A DNA stretch of 37,257 bases from Candidatus Altimarinota bacterium. GTDB taxonomy: Bacteria > Patescibacteriota > Gracilibacteria > BD1-5 > UBA6164. The stretch's first letter is position 1. Each line of letters opens with the position of its first letter. The position numbers and the translations under genes are program-made. Location: contig JANJUN010000001.1 of the NCBI GenBank assembly GCA_024710565.1, positions 1-37,257 on the forward strand. The letters run 5' to 3'. Shown here in pieces: positions 24,356-37,155 of the stretch. The notes beneath the pieces are model-generated. The model saw only the letters and a program-made list of their open reading frames with translations. It was not told where the DNA came from and searched no databases.

Positions 24356-25570
24356 ATGTCATTTATAAGTAAAATTATTCCATCCAAAAAGGTCATTCTT
24401 ATTGATGTTGGAACCTATAAAGTAAAAATTGCTCTTTGCGAATACAAAAACAACGAAATCAATATTCTCTCCTATGCTGAAAAAAAACAAGAAGCAAGTG
24501 ATATTATTGGAAGTGAAATTGCTAATATTGAATGAATTAGTAATACTATAGCTATTTGTCTTGATAAATTACTTCAAGAAAAAAATATCAATCCCCATGA
24601 TATGGTGATAAATATTCCCACATCAACAATTATTTCATGTGGGAAAAATCTTCATTATACCAGAAGTATTCCTGATCAAAGTGTTACTATTGAGGAACTC
24701 GATTATATTATTGCAAAAGCAGAAAAAGAGGCTCTAGATGAAGCGAAAAATCAGATTCAAAATAAAACTGGTTACTCTGAGGTTGATATGAAATTGATTA
24801 CGAGCAGTATTACAGAAATCAATATTGATGGATTTAAAGTAAGTAATCCGTTATGATTTACTGGGAAAAATATTTATCTTTCTCTTCTCAATATATTTAT
24901 CCCAGCTTCTCGCTACCATATCATCCATACGATAGCAAATTATTTAGAAAAAAATATATTATCTATCATTCCTCTCGAATTTTCTCTTCCAAAAGTTCTT
25001 TCTTCTGGAGATTATGCTCATGATGATGTACTATTTATTGATATTTGAAACACAAAAACATCGCTCATTATTCAAAAAGCAGGAGTAATTATCGGTTTTG
25101 ATAAAGTCAATCTCTGAATTCATGATCTGATAAAAACGATCAAAGAAAAAACTGGAGAAACAACTATCGAAGTCATAAAAAATATTCCAGATGAAAGTAA
25201 ATATATTCAAGAGAAAAAAGAATTTTTATCCGTATGGGAAGAATGACTCATTATTACCCTGAAAGAGATTTTACCATGAAGTCTCATTCCATATAAAATT
25301 CTACTTTCCGGTGGAGGAGACAATCTCTTTGTGAGAGAACATATTTCAAAAATCAATCTGAGTAAATATGGACTCCACAGTCTCAAACCTTTTTCTTTTA
25401 TACATATTGATTTTGAAAAAGACATAAAAATCAATGGAGATAAAAAAATTTTTGATAAAACAAATATATGACTTCTTTCGATGATTATCGCGTCAAAAGA
25501 AGTCATTCAATACAAAAATAATCCAATTCTATCGATTATAAAAAATTTTCTTGAAAAAAATGAGTGGTAA
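24356..25570 (+). CDS. pilM: PilM/FtsA-like actin-fold ATPase (code 25)
   Basis: IPSKKVILIDVGTYKVKIALCEYKNNEINILSYAE...DDVLFIDIGNTKTSLIIQKAGVIIGFDKVNLGIHDL...KILLSGGGDNL. Confidence 0.75.
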
Positions 25571-25588
25571 TTCCCACTCATTTTTTTT
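25554..25588. terminator. Bidirectional intrinsic terminator overlapping the pilM stop codon
   Basis: aaaaaaatgagtgg-taatt-cccactcatttttttt; the TAA stop lies in the loop. Confidence 0.8.
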
Positions 25589-26363
25589 AATCTGGTTTAT
25601 AATCAATAAAATGTTTTTTAAAATATTTTTGTACCAACTCTAAATTATAGAGTACTTTTTCTTCATCTCAAATTCATAATTCTTGTGGTTTTACTCTTAA
25701 AGAAAAATATCCATTATATCCAGAGCTTTTTAATTTCATCATAAAACTTTCGATTGGAAGACTAGAAACTCATCATCCAGCAGTTCCCGGCAATAATCCA
25801 TCTTTTATTCCTTGTTTATCACTCAAATAGACATTTTTTAATGAACTTCCAAGCATATTTTGAGCTTTCAGAATATCAATTCCTGAAGCCTTATCAAGAT
25901 TTGCTATATTCAAAGCAGTATCACCAGTAATTTTTTTTAATTCAACTAAATTTGAATTTTTATATTCTGGAATGACAAACAGCATAAATTTTTGCTCTAC
26001 ATTTTGAAGGGTGATACTGATTCTTAAATCTTTTTTGAGTTTATTTAAATATTTTGGAAACGATGGCATTGCTTTATCTGAAATATGTGGTGGATAAAAA
26101 TTGATTACCTGCGCTTTGAGTGTTTCAGCTATTTTTACAATTTTATCAATTTTAGATTTTGAAAGTCCTCTATCTGGCGCCGTAATAGAAAGTACTGGGA
26201 CTTCAAAAGCATCCGAAAGTCATTTTAAATATTTTTCATCTAAAGTATCATAATTTTTTTCGTCAATAACCAAGTCAATTCCATCATATTTTGATTTTTT
26301 CACAATAGTAAAAATCTTATGGATTCAGTATCATTTTAATGATGACGTTGATAATAAAAGCAT
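25587..26363 (-). CDS. Xylose-isomerase-like TIM-barrel protein (code 25)
   Basis: MLLLSTSSLKGYGIHKIFTIVKKSKYDGIDLVIDEKN...VLSITAPDRGLSKSKIDKIVKIAETLKAQVINFYPPH...LSDKQGIKDGLLPGTAGGGVSSLPIESFMMKLKSSGYNGYFSLRVKP. Confidence 0.7.
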
Positions 26364-26439
26364 AATAATAATTATTTAAATAATATTTAGGTCATTATAG
26401 CATATTTTCCCTAAAATAGCAAAAATTAAGAACAAAAAT

Positions 26440-27702
<1,263 letters not shown>

Positions 27703-27835
27703 ATATGGCAATAAATAATAAAATACAAAGGATATTGTATGTATTTTTTTATTTTTTCAATTATTTTGCGTACTTTTTTGCGAAAAAAGAGAAAATGTGA
27801 TATTATAACACTGAATTAATTATTATAACTTCCCC

Positions 27836-29809
27836 ATGAGACCATTAATATTAAGTGATTTGAAAGAGACTTCTACGATGCAAAATGCTTTACCAGGATA
27901 TAATATATCCTCCCAACACGTAGAAAAAATATTATCCTGAAATCCTCTCACCATAGATAGTGCTTTTATGGATCATTTTTCTGACGAAGAAATGGTCAAA
28001 TATTTCTACGAAAATAGTATTACTCAAATTGATATTCATGCTCTGAAAGGAGAAAATAATTCAAAATACCTAGAAAGATTTAATCGTATTCTTACTCAAA
28101 ACTTTCCTTTAGTAGAAACCCTCAGACTTATTGCTGGAAATCATCTCGTAAATATCAATATCTCTTGAGTAAAAAATATAAACGATATCGCTGGAAAAAA
28201 ATTTTGTGATTTAGTCATTTCACATTTTAAAGCGTTTTGTCGTAATAACTTAGAAAATGCTTCTCAAAATCATTATAAAACAAGAGTGGTAAAAGATGAC
28301 TATAGAAATATTGCATTTGTATGAATATTTTGAGATGTTCAAAAAACTTTTTTTTGAAATATAAAAAATAAACCATCTGTTATACGTGAACTTCTTAATA
28401 CTCTTGATTTAGATATAAAAAAAAGAGCCCAAGAAATGGCAGATGAAAAAATAAAACTTTGAGAATTATGTCCAAAAACACCTCAAGAATATAAAGATTT
28501 CGTTTGAGATATGATAACAAAAATTACCCATACCATTCAAGATCATTTTAATTTCTGAGTTTCACAAATTGTGATTCCAAAAGAATCAAACGACATTGAT
28601 AAATTAAATATTCTCAGACAATCTGAAATTTCAAGTAAAAAATGAATTTTAGATAAAAGAAATATATCTGTCCATACCTATGACGAAGAAATGATATTTT
28701 CTCTTTTAAGCAAAGCCGAAGAATTAGAAAAATCTATCATAGAAAAATATTGAAAAACTCAGTTTATTTTTGACTGAGTAGAATACAATGTGATTTTTGA
28801 GGGAAATGGAGAACAAAAAATCTCTACAGAATTACTCAGATACGTAAGAAAATATCCTTCTTTGGTTTCACCAAAAGAACTTGTTAGTCAAATAGAAAAT
28901 TACATGCAAAGTCTCAATCTTGCTTTAGATTATATTCCTCCTATTAGGTGAGATATTTCAAATATAGCAACTGATTTTAGAATCGCAACCTCCATCAATA
29001 ATCAAATGTTTTCCGGAATGATTCAAAGTGATTTTTTATTTCAATCTTTTAAATGAGGATACACGAAAGAAGCCTTTATTTGTGCTACCAAAAACAAAAA
29101 GTGAATCCGTATCAGTATGGATATTAAAGATATGGGAATTGATAATATTTTCGATTTTAATAAAATCAGAAAACAAATATTTGAATTAAGAAGAAAATAC
29201 TCTTCTCTAGAAATTCCTCCAGAAGTATACCATGAAAAACTCAATATATTATTTTTAAACGCTGGAAAAAGTGTGACTGATAAATTTAGAGAAGTACGAT
29301 TGAGGATAAAAGAAAAATATCCAAATGGAATTATTCGTTTTGGATGAGATGAAATAGAACTCTTTCTTCCTGATACAAGCAAATCTCAACTGGGAGAAAT
29401 TGAAAGTCATATCCAACAAACGCTCAATGCTTCTGGTCAAAAAGCAAGAATAATGATTGATACAACGCTAGGATTTGATGATTCAGAATTTGCTTTTTCT
29501 CAACTTGATAGAATGTGAAAAATCAATAAAATGGTAGAGGAAGTCTTAGAACAAAATATACACGAATCCCATTTTTGAGATATGCCAAATTGTACCTACT
29601 TAAAAATGGATACCTTTACAAAAAATATTATTTTTAGACCTGGGTTTCATTTAAATGATTTTATAAAAATGGTCAGAATACGTCTGTGAGAAAATATGAT
29701 CAATTTCTGAAATACATCTGAGATTTGTGTTTGAGATTGTGGAAATAATATACAACTCACGCTCAAACAAAAAAATATTTTTGAATTAGAAATTTATCTT
29801 CATAACTAA
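27836..29809 (+). CDS. GGDEF-like protein, apparently two GGDEF-like regions (first degenerate, second with GGDEI) (code 25)
   Basis: Region 1: LVNINISGVKNINDIAGKKFCDLVISHFKAFCRNN...YKTRVVKDDYRNIAFVG; region 2: IRISMDIKDMGIDNIFDFNK...AGKSVTDKFREVRLRIKEKYPNGIIRFGGDEIELFLPDTSKSQLGE. Confidence 0.65.
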
Positions 29810-29815
29810 ACCTAT

Positions 29816-30346
29816 ATGCCAGTCATATCTTGAAATCATCCTCCTTATGATAGCAATAATATTGATACTATAAAAATCTTAGTTTGAAATATCATTACTG
29901 CAAAAATTTTTCTTGATCCATTTTTTGAAAAATATTACCATAATTTTTTAAACAACGATAGTTCCTTTAATATGGATGTGTTTACCAATTCTATTTGAGA
30001 AGTCGGAAAAAAATTTACTGGAAATAACTATAAAATTCGCTATACAAATTTTGAAAAATATATCGGTGTTATTTCTCTTATTTTAAGAGGAAATGAACAT
30101 ATTCTTAAAGAGTTAAAAGAATCTATTATTTGGGACTTAGAAGCAATTTTATGAGAAAATCTTACAACCGAAATAGAAAATTTTAAAAATATTACGACTA
30201 TTACCAGAGTAAAAAATGGAATCCATACTTTTGTAGAAAAAGAATTTCAAATACTACAAGAGCTCGTGATGACAGCTAAACTCAACAATATTCGTAATGA
30301 CTTTATTGATAAAATAGCACAAGTTCTAAAAAAAAGAGCACAATAA
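29816..30346 (+). CDS. Hypothetical protein, likely co-transcribed with the GGDEF-like gene (code 25)
   Basis: MPVISGNHPPYDSNNIDTIKILVGNIITAKIFLDPFFEKYYHNFLNNDSSFNMDVFTNSIGEVGKKFTGNNYKIRYTNFEKYIGVISLILRGNE...KKRAQ*; 6-bp gap to upstream stop. Confidence 0.7.
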
Positions 30347-30349
30347 ATA

Positions 30350-30380
30350 AGTCCTAAAAGTAAACACTTTTAGGACTTTT
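30350..30380 (+). terminator. Intrinsic terminator of the GGDEF-like operon
   Basis: agtcctaaaagtaaacacttttaggacttttc. Confidence 0.8.
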
Positions 30381-30412
30381 CAACTTTTTAAACCTAGTCA
30401 AACAAAAGCCTT

Positions 30413-31945
30413 TCAGCCGTTGTTGAGAGATTTTTTATTTACACCTTCGAGACTTCTTCCTTCCTCATAAATAGAGTCAGCGATGTCGAGGTTTTGGGTT
30501 TGGGTTTGCGAGATATTTACTACACTTCTGTTGAGCTCCTCAATCATATAGGTTTGAGACATAATGGTTTGTTTCACTCCGGAGGTCAGTTGCCTGATCC
30601 TATCAATATCAGAATTGATATGATCAATCGACTGACGAATGATTCCAGACTGATTGTTTACTTCCGTAGCAGCTTTTGAACTCTGGAGCATCTTCGCAAA
30701 GGTATTGTTGATACCAAATTGAAGCTTACCAACCATTGTTTCGATTTGGAAAGATGAGTCTTTGGTTCTTTTCGCCAAAACCCTCACTTCTCCTGCCACC
30801 ACAGCAAATCCTCGTCCAGACTCACCAGCACGCGCAGCTTCAATAGCAGCGTTAATAGCCAATAAATTGGTTTGGTCAGATATCTCCTTAATTTGGTTAA
30901 TGATAGTTGAAATACCGTCAGACAGTTTTTTCACCTCGGCAATGACCTCTTGGGTTCCATTGATATCTTCAACAAGTTCAACGATTTGTTGTAAGATCAC
31001 ATGTACCGACTGCTTTGATTTTTCAACATCTTGCACTGCAGAAACCACCGTTTGTTCAGTGTGATTGGCATCATTTAAGACTTCATCACCACTTCCCTTA
31101 AGTGTTGCTACCGTTGACTCGACATTCAAAACTTCTTGTTGTCCGTGTTGAATTTCTCCTTGCATTTGAGCAAATAGTTCATTGAGACGACCAATGGCCG
31201 TACGATTTCGTGCTTTCAAAAAGCGATTTTCAAAATCAATCTGATTTATTTCATCATTTCCACCTGTAAACATTTGAGTGATTAATGAATTATCGACATA
31301 TTCCTTCGATTTTTTTGAGGCATTCAAAATCTTTCTTGTGAAAAGCTTTGATACCAAAAAATAAAACCCAAAGGAAACACCAATAAATGAAAGATTTCCC
31401 CAAAAAGACTTTTCTAAAAAAGGTGCCAAAACTCCTTGTGCATAAAAAAGAGTAAGAAATGTCAGAAGAAAAACACTGGTGAGTTTGGTCTGGATAGACC
31501 ACATTTTTGGATGAAACGGCGAATAGAGCGATTTCTTCCCCTTACTCACACGCGCGTAAATAACTTCCGCCCGTTTGATATCTTCCGGCTTTGGTTTTAC
31601 CCGAACCGATTGATACCCGATACAAACTCCCTGTTTATAAATAGGACTAACAAAAGCCTCTACCCAGTAATGATCACCATTTTTTGCACGATTCTTTACG
31701 ACCCCAATCCAGTTTTTTTCCTGCTTTAAATAACTCCAAAGGTTTTCAAAAATCTCCGGAGGTACGTCTGGAGAACGAATGATATTATGAGCTTTTCCTA
31801 TGAGTTCCTCCTTAGTAAAGCCAGAAATTTGCTCAAAAATATCATTGACATAAACAATCTTCCCTTTCACATCGGTAATAGAAACCAAAATTTGACTTTC
31901 GTCAAAAACTCTTTCTCTCCCGCTCAACGGTCCGTTATTTTTCAT
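30413..31945 (-). CDS. PAS-containing methyl-accepting chemotaxis protein (Aer-like), standard-code gene with TGA stop; putative foreign gene
   Basis: [56 protein letters not shown]...[15 protein letters not shown]; two TMs; MCP tip [45 protein letters not shown]. No internal TGA in 510 codons; ends GGC TGA. Confidence 0.95.
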   Translation of the reverse strand: MKNNGPLSGRERVFDESQILVSITDVKGKIVYVNDIFEQISGFTKEELIGKAHNIIRSPDVPPEIFENLWSYLKQEKNWIGVVKNRAKNGDHYWVEAFVSPIYKQGVCIGYQSVRVKPKPEDIKRAEVIYARVSKGKKSLYSPFHPKMWSIQTKLTSVFLLTFLTLFYAQGVLAPFLEKSFWGNLSFIGVSFGFYFLVSKLFTRKILNASKKSKEYVDNSLITQMFTGGNDEINQIDFENRFLKARNRTAIGRLNELFAQMQGEIQHGQQEVLNVESTVATLKGSGDEVLNDANHTEQTVVSAVQDVEKSKQSVHVILQQIVELVEDINGTQEVIAEVKKLSDGISTIINQIKEISDQTNLLAINAAIEAARAGESGRGFAVVAGEVRVLAKRTKDSSFQIETMVGKLQFGINNTFAKMLQSSKAATEVNNQSGIIRQSIDHINSDIDRIRQLTSGVKQTIMSQTYMIEELNRSVVNISQTQTQNLDIADSIYEEGRSLEGVNKKSLNNG

Positions 31946-31946
31946 G

Positions 31947-32017
31947 ATTGCTCCTTCTTAAATCAATCACTTTCACACAAACCTGTATAGTTATAAAAAT
32001 ATTTTCCTATTTGTCAA
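31947..32017 (-). promoter_or_regulatory. Putative sigma70-type promoter and Shine-Dalgarno for the MCP gene
   Basis: Minus strand TTGACA (32017-32012), 16-nt spacer, TATAAC (31995-31990); AAGAAGGAG just upstream of ATG. Confidence 0.55.
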
Positions 32018-32060
32018 AAATATTCTATATTTTTTATAGTAACTAAAATACTTCCTTTTT

Positions 32061-34127
32061 TTATATATTTCTCATACTGAGTTGTAATTTATTTTTTTCC
32101 TTATCTATTGCGGTAACTCTTACCTTTACTTTATCTCCAACTTGGACAAAATCCATAGGGTTTTTTACAAAAGTATCGGCTATTTCAGAAATATGTACGA
32201 GTCCATCATTTTTAAGTCCTACATCCACAAATGCTCAAAAAGCAACGACATTTCTTACCACTCCCTCAAGAATATCCCCCTCTTTAAGAGTATCAATACT
32301 GATAGCTTTTTTTGCTTTTGTACTCGTGGAAATGGTTCTTTTTTCTTTTCCTATTTCTGAATACGAAGTTTTGATAAAAGTAATCGTATCATTGGTTACA
32401 TCCGCATAGAGTTTTTTTGAAGTCTCATCCACTTTTGAAATATTGTTTTCAATAATATATTTTGCCAACTCGTATTGTTCTGGATGAATATCGGTATTAT
32501 CGAGTTGTTCTTTACTTTCTGGAACTCTTAAAAATCAAATTGCCTGTTCAAATGCTTTTTCTCAAAGTACTTTTTGAAGTGCCTTTCTTGAAGTGTATGG
32601 TCTATTGTTATAGATCTTTTTTGCTTGTCTTTTATCGATTCATGAAATATGATTCAACAAATAAATCGATGCTGTATTCACATTAATTCCCACTTGATTT
32701 ACAGAATCTTCAACAACATATCCTAGTTTTTCTTCTAATTTTTTTTCTGGAACATCGTGCTGATACATTCCAACTCAGATACTTCCTACCGGTACTTTTA
32801 CGAGTTCTGAAAGTGGATCAATATACCTTCTTCCGATAGAAATCGTTCCTCTATCCAAACTATCCAAATCAGGAAATTCTTCCGCGGCAATATCAGAAGC
32901 ACTATACACAGAAGCTCCTGATTCATTTACTACAAAAATATCTTTTTGAAATAATTCTGCAATAAGCGCCTGAGTTTCATCCGTTCCCGTTCCATTTCAT
33001 ACGACTACCACATCTATCGCATATTTTGAAAAAATATCTTGAAGTTTTTTTCTCGCTGAGAGGATTTCGTGTAAAAATATTTTATCAAAATACACCGGAT
33101 TTCCCAGAGTGTCCAAAACAGCCAGTTTACATCCAGCTCTATACCCAGGATCAACGGCTAAAATAGTTTTTCCATATTCTGGTTTTGAAAGGAGTAATTT
33201 TTCTAAATTCGTTTGAAAAGTAGCAATAGAATCATCTTCTCCTATCTCACTGAGATCCGAACGAATTTCATTTTCTACCGAAGAAAATAAAGCATCGTAT
33301 CACATTTTAAAAGCAGTTTCTAATATATCCATAAAAGTGCCTGTGATATCTAATATTTTAGAGTATTTATGTTTTGCCTTGTCAAAAATGATTTCGTCTT
33401 TTGCTATTTTTACATTTAAGATTCAGAGTTTTTCTCCTCTATTAAGCGCTAATATTTGATAGGGTTTAATAGTGTTTATTTTCAGGGTATTTTCAAAGTA
33501 GATTTCAAATTTTGAGATTTGTTCTCTATTCTTTTCATTGAGTTTTTCAAGCATTTTATCTGATTTTTTTCCTGATTCAATCAGACCATGTTTTTTATAT
33601 TCTTCGATAAGAATATGTCTCAATTCACTATGAGCTGCGATTTCTGCTGCAATAATTTCTTGACTTCCTTCTATGATTTCTTCCTTTGAATATTCTAGTA
33701 AAAGATTTTCAGGAATTTCTAGAAAATTTCTTTTTATACTATCAGCAACGACTTGAAATCATTTTTCAATCGCAATCATAGCTTTTGTCTTTTTCTTTGA
33801 TTTATACGGTTTATAGATTTCTTCTACTTCTTTCAAAGTTTTTGCTTGAAGGATATTATTCAAAAGTTCATCGGTCATAAGTCCTGCTTCGGTAATACCA
33901 TTGATTGCCGTTTGTTTGGCATTATAGAGATTTTCTATTTTCTTTTGGAGTTCTATGATATCTCTGATTTGTGCTTCATCAAGATTTCCGGTTCTTTCCT
34001 TTCTATAACGAGCGATAAATGGAACGGTTGCTCATTCTGCAACGAGTGCCAAAACGACATCTACTTGAAAATTTTTAAGTTCTAATTCGCTTGAAATCAG
34101 TTCAATATAATTTGGGGTTTCTAACAT
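32061..34127 (-). CDS. tex: Tex-family S1 RNA-binding transcription accessory protein (code 25)
   Basis: [31 protein letters not shown]...AVDPGYRAGCKLAVLDTLGN...YQHDVPEKKLEEKLGYVVEDSVNQVGINVNTAS...[34 protein letters not shown]. Confidence 0.96.
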
Positions 34128-34294
34128 AATGTATCTTTAAAAAATAACAAAAAATAGTATATGAAAGTTTAGGTAAAAGTAAATTTTTTCTCATAGGTTT
34201 TAGAGAATTCTCATACTTCCCAGATTCATTTTCTTTTTTTCTCTTTTTTTATATAATGTCCCTTGTTATTTTAATCAATAAGTATTATCAAAAT

Positions 34295-35062
34295 ATGGAT
34301 CAAACTCATTACGAAATTCCATGAAGTTATGGAGATAAGGTGATAAAAATTTCCAGTTTTTCTGGAGTAAATAGCCCTGATATTATAATCAACATTCACG
34401 GAACTTTTTGAAGTATGTATGGAGGAAATAATAAATACCTCCAATTTGCCAAAAATATCCAATCAAACCAAGTTGCCAATGTGATTTTATATGAATCTTC
34501 GAGAAAAAATATAGACCCCAATCCAAATGAAACTGATATATATAAACAAAAACAAGCAAAATTTATCGGAAAAACCTTTACCGATGAGCTAGAGGATGCC
34601 AGAAGAGTATTACAAGACGTCATTTCAAAATCGTATGAATTATTTTGAATAAAAAAAGAAAATCTTAAAATCACTCTCAATGGAAATTCTCTCTGATGAA
34701 TACTTGCCTTTTATCTCGCGAGTGAATTTCCTCAAGTACAAGCGATCGTTTCTGTGGGAACTGGACTCAGATTGGAAATAAAAGATGTGCCTATATTAGA
34801 CACCTTTCCAAAAATTGAATTTTTAAGACAAAAACTAGAAAGTTTTCATGGGAAGTATGTGTGTTATTATGGAACGCTTGATGATATTTTTAACAGAGAA
34901 AGTTTTTTCAATTTAGTAGCATTAGTAGGAAGTGACGAAAGCAAAAAATTGATGGTGGAAATGGCTTGAGTCGATCATAGTTTTTGAAAAATTTCATGAC
35001 AAATATCAACCATCCCTTACCAAGAAGTATTCTTATGACATAAACTTCTTCTGAAGAAGTAA
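34295..35062 (+). CDS. Alpha/beta hydrolase-like protein (code 25)
   Basis: MDQTHYEIPGSYGDKVIKISSFSGVNSPDIIINIHGTFGSMYGGNNKYLQFAKN...LKITLNGNSLGGILAFYLASEFPQVQAIVSVGTG; GNSLGG nucleophile elbow, terminal D/H region GVDHSFG. Confidence 0.75.
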
Positions 35063-35157
35063 AAAAGAATTTTTAAATGTCAAAATTCAAAAAAATTGCT
35101 TTTAATAAGTTAAAATGCTACAATATAAAAGATTAAAATAAATCTTTCTTATATAAA

Positions 35158-37155
35158 ATGGAAACGATAAGTCATTTCAAGCCACTTAATATTTCCACAT
35201 CTGCTGAAAAACAAAAAAATACTCCTCTTACTACGAAAGAACAAGAGGATTTTTCTAAATCTCAAAAATTATATAAAGAAAGATTAAAGGCTGTTGAAAA
35301 TAAAGTTAAAAGTAAGGATGAAATGTATTTGAGTGCAAAAACTCTATTATCTGAAAACCCAAATACTCAATATTTTACAAAATTTAACTGACAATACTAT
35401 AAAGATGATAAAGATATAAATCAAAAACCTTTATTATTATGAAGTTGATATCTCATTCAAAATGATAAATGACAAGAAGATATTGTGTACTCTGAAAAAG
35501 TACTCAGAAAAGAATTAGAAAAATTTGTTGTATCATACGAAAAAGAACAAAAAACTTTAAATGATATTTCTTCGTTACTTAAAAATAATCCAGACTCACA
35601 AATTTTTTATGAATTAGATGGAAAATATTATCTTTCAAATCCTACTAGAGTTGTAAAATCAAATTGAGATACTTCTGAAATACTGAGAGTAAAAGAAGTT
35701 TCAAGGGATGAATTACAGGCAAAAGTTGAGAATTTAGAAAAATGAAGTTTAGAGTGAATTTCAAAAAGACTAGATTTGCTTATATCTAAAACAAATAATG
35801 GAAATATTAGAAATTATTTAATGGATTTAAGAACTAGTATCAGTTTAAACTGAAATAATGATTTTATTCTTACTTTTTGAGAAAGGTTATGAAATTTACT
35901 TAATATCCTAGAACGAGCCGAAATAAGACCTCTTAGTATTGATGAAGTATGAAAGGTTATTTTATACTCATTTAATGTTTTAAGAAGTTGAATAAGTGAC
36001 TGAATAAAAGTTGTAATATCTCTTATAAAAGATATTTCTTCAGATAAGCTTTATAAATTCTGAGATGATGACAGTGAATATGAAGCAATTCTCAGAAGAA
36101 GTATAGAAACTGGAAAATTTAATGAAGTTTTACAGTTTTTTAACAATGCTTGAATTATTCCAAAAGAATATAATAAATCTATCAATGAAGCTAGTATTGA
36201 TACTGCTTCTCTTCCTCTTGCCTTATGAGCTGGAGCAATTGATGGATTTCTTGATTATGCTCAATCTAGTGCTGATATAGTAGTTACTCCTGATACTATG
36301 GTTCAGAATGTTATTCAATTATCAAAAGAGATAGCAACAAATGGAAGTGAACTATTTAAAGAATTAGCAAAAAATTTCTCAAAGGTAAGCGATGTTGCTT
36401 ATGTATTATCTTACATAGTAGCTATTGTATTATCGTTTAAATATTACCCCTCTAAGTTATGAGCATTAGCACTTCCTAATACTATTATTCAATGATTAAA
36501 AGCAAGTGGAAAAATTCCTGAAAATATGTTAAAAGGGGTTGATATTTTTTTATCTAAAAATCTTCAAAAAATAGAAATGTATGCGAGTGATAAAATTAAA
36601 TGAGTTTCAATTACTTCTAGATGAATAGTGAAATGATGAGAAAAAGCATTAGAATGAGGTATAAAAGCAAGAGATGGAATTGATAGTAGCAATACTCTTT
36701 TTAGTTCTATTTGAACGAACGCTAAACAATTAAAAGCCTCTCGTGAGGCTTTGGCAATTACCAATAATTCTTTAAAATTAGCTCAAATTTTTGGTGATAG
36801 TATTATTGGAAGAACTTCTGAAGCTCTTACTACCCAAAATGCTATAAAGGCTTATAAAGAAACTATTTTAAAAGGTTGAAATGATAAATTTAATACTAAT
36901 GATATTGATGCTCTGATTGAAAAAACAAAATGAGAAGCGAGATATAATTTAGTACTCGTGAGAGAAAAATTACAAGAAGTTGAAAAAGTTATGGATAAAG
37001 AAGTTATACCTGTATTTAATAAAGATTTTGATAATTCAATAAGTAAAATAGAAAATATACAAATGAAAGAGAATATAGTTAAAAATCAGGAAAAATATAA
37101 CAAACTTGCAATATTGATTTTCAATAAATTTTTACCTTGATTTTCTATAAAGTAA
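35158..37155 (+). CDS. Large hypothetical protein with coiled-coil ends and central hydrophobic segments (code 25)
   Basis: METISHFKPLNISTSAEKQKNTPLTTKEQEDF...LPLALGAGAIDGFLDYAQSSADIVVT...VSDVAYVLSYIVAIVLSFKYYPSKLGALALPN...FLPGFSIK*; about 665-codon code-25 ORF, no family recognised. Confidence 0.7.

Noticed and set aside
30762-31064. Plus-strand 100-aa ORF inside the MCP
   Set aside because: Antisense shadow of the conserved MCP signalling domain.
30347-32060. MCP as part of an IS/transposon
   Set aside because: No transposase and no obvious terminal inverted or target-site repeats seen at the edges, so single-gene recombination or artefact is preferred.
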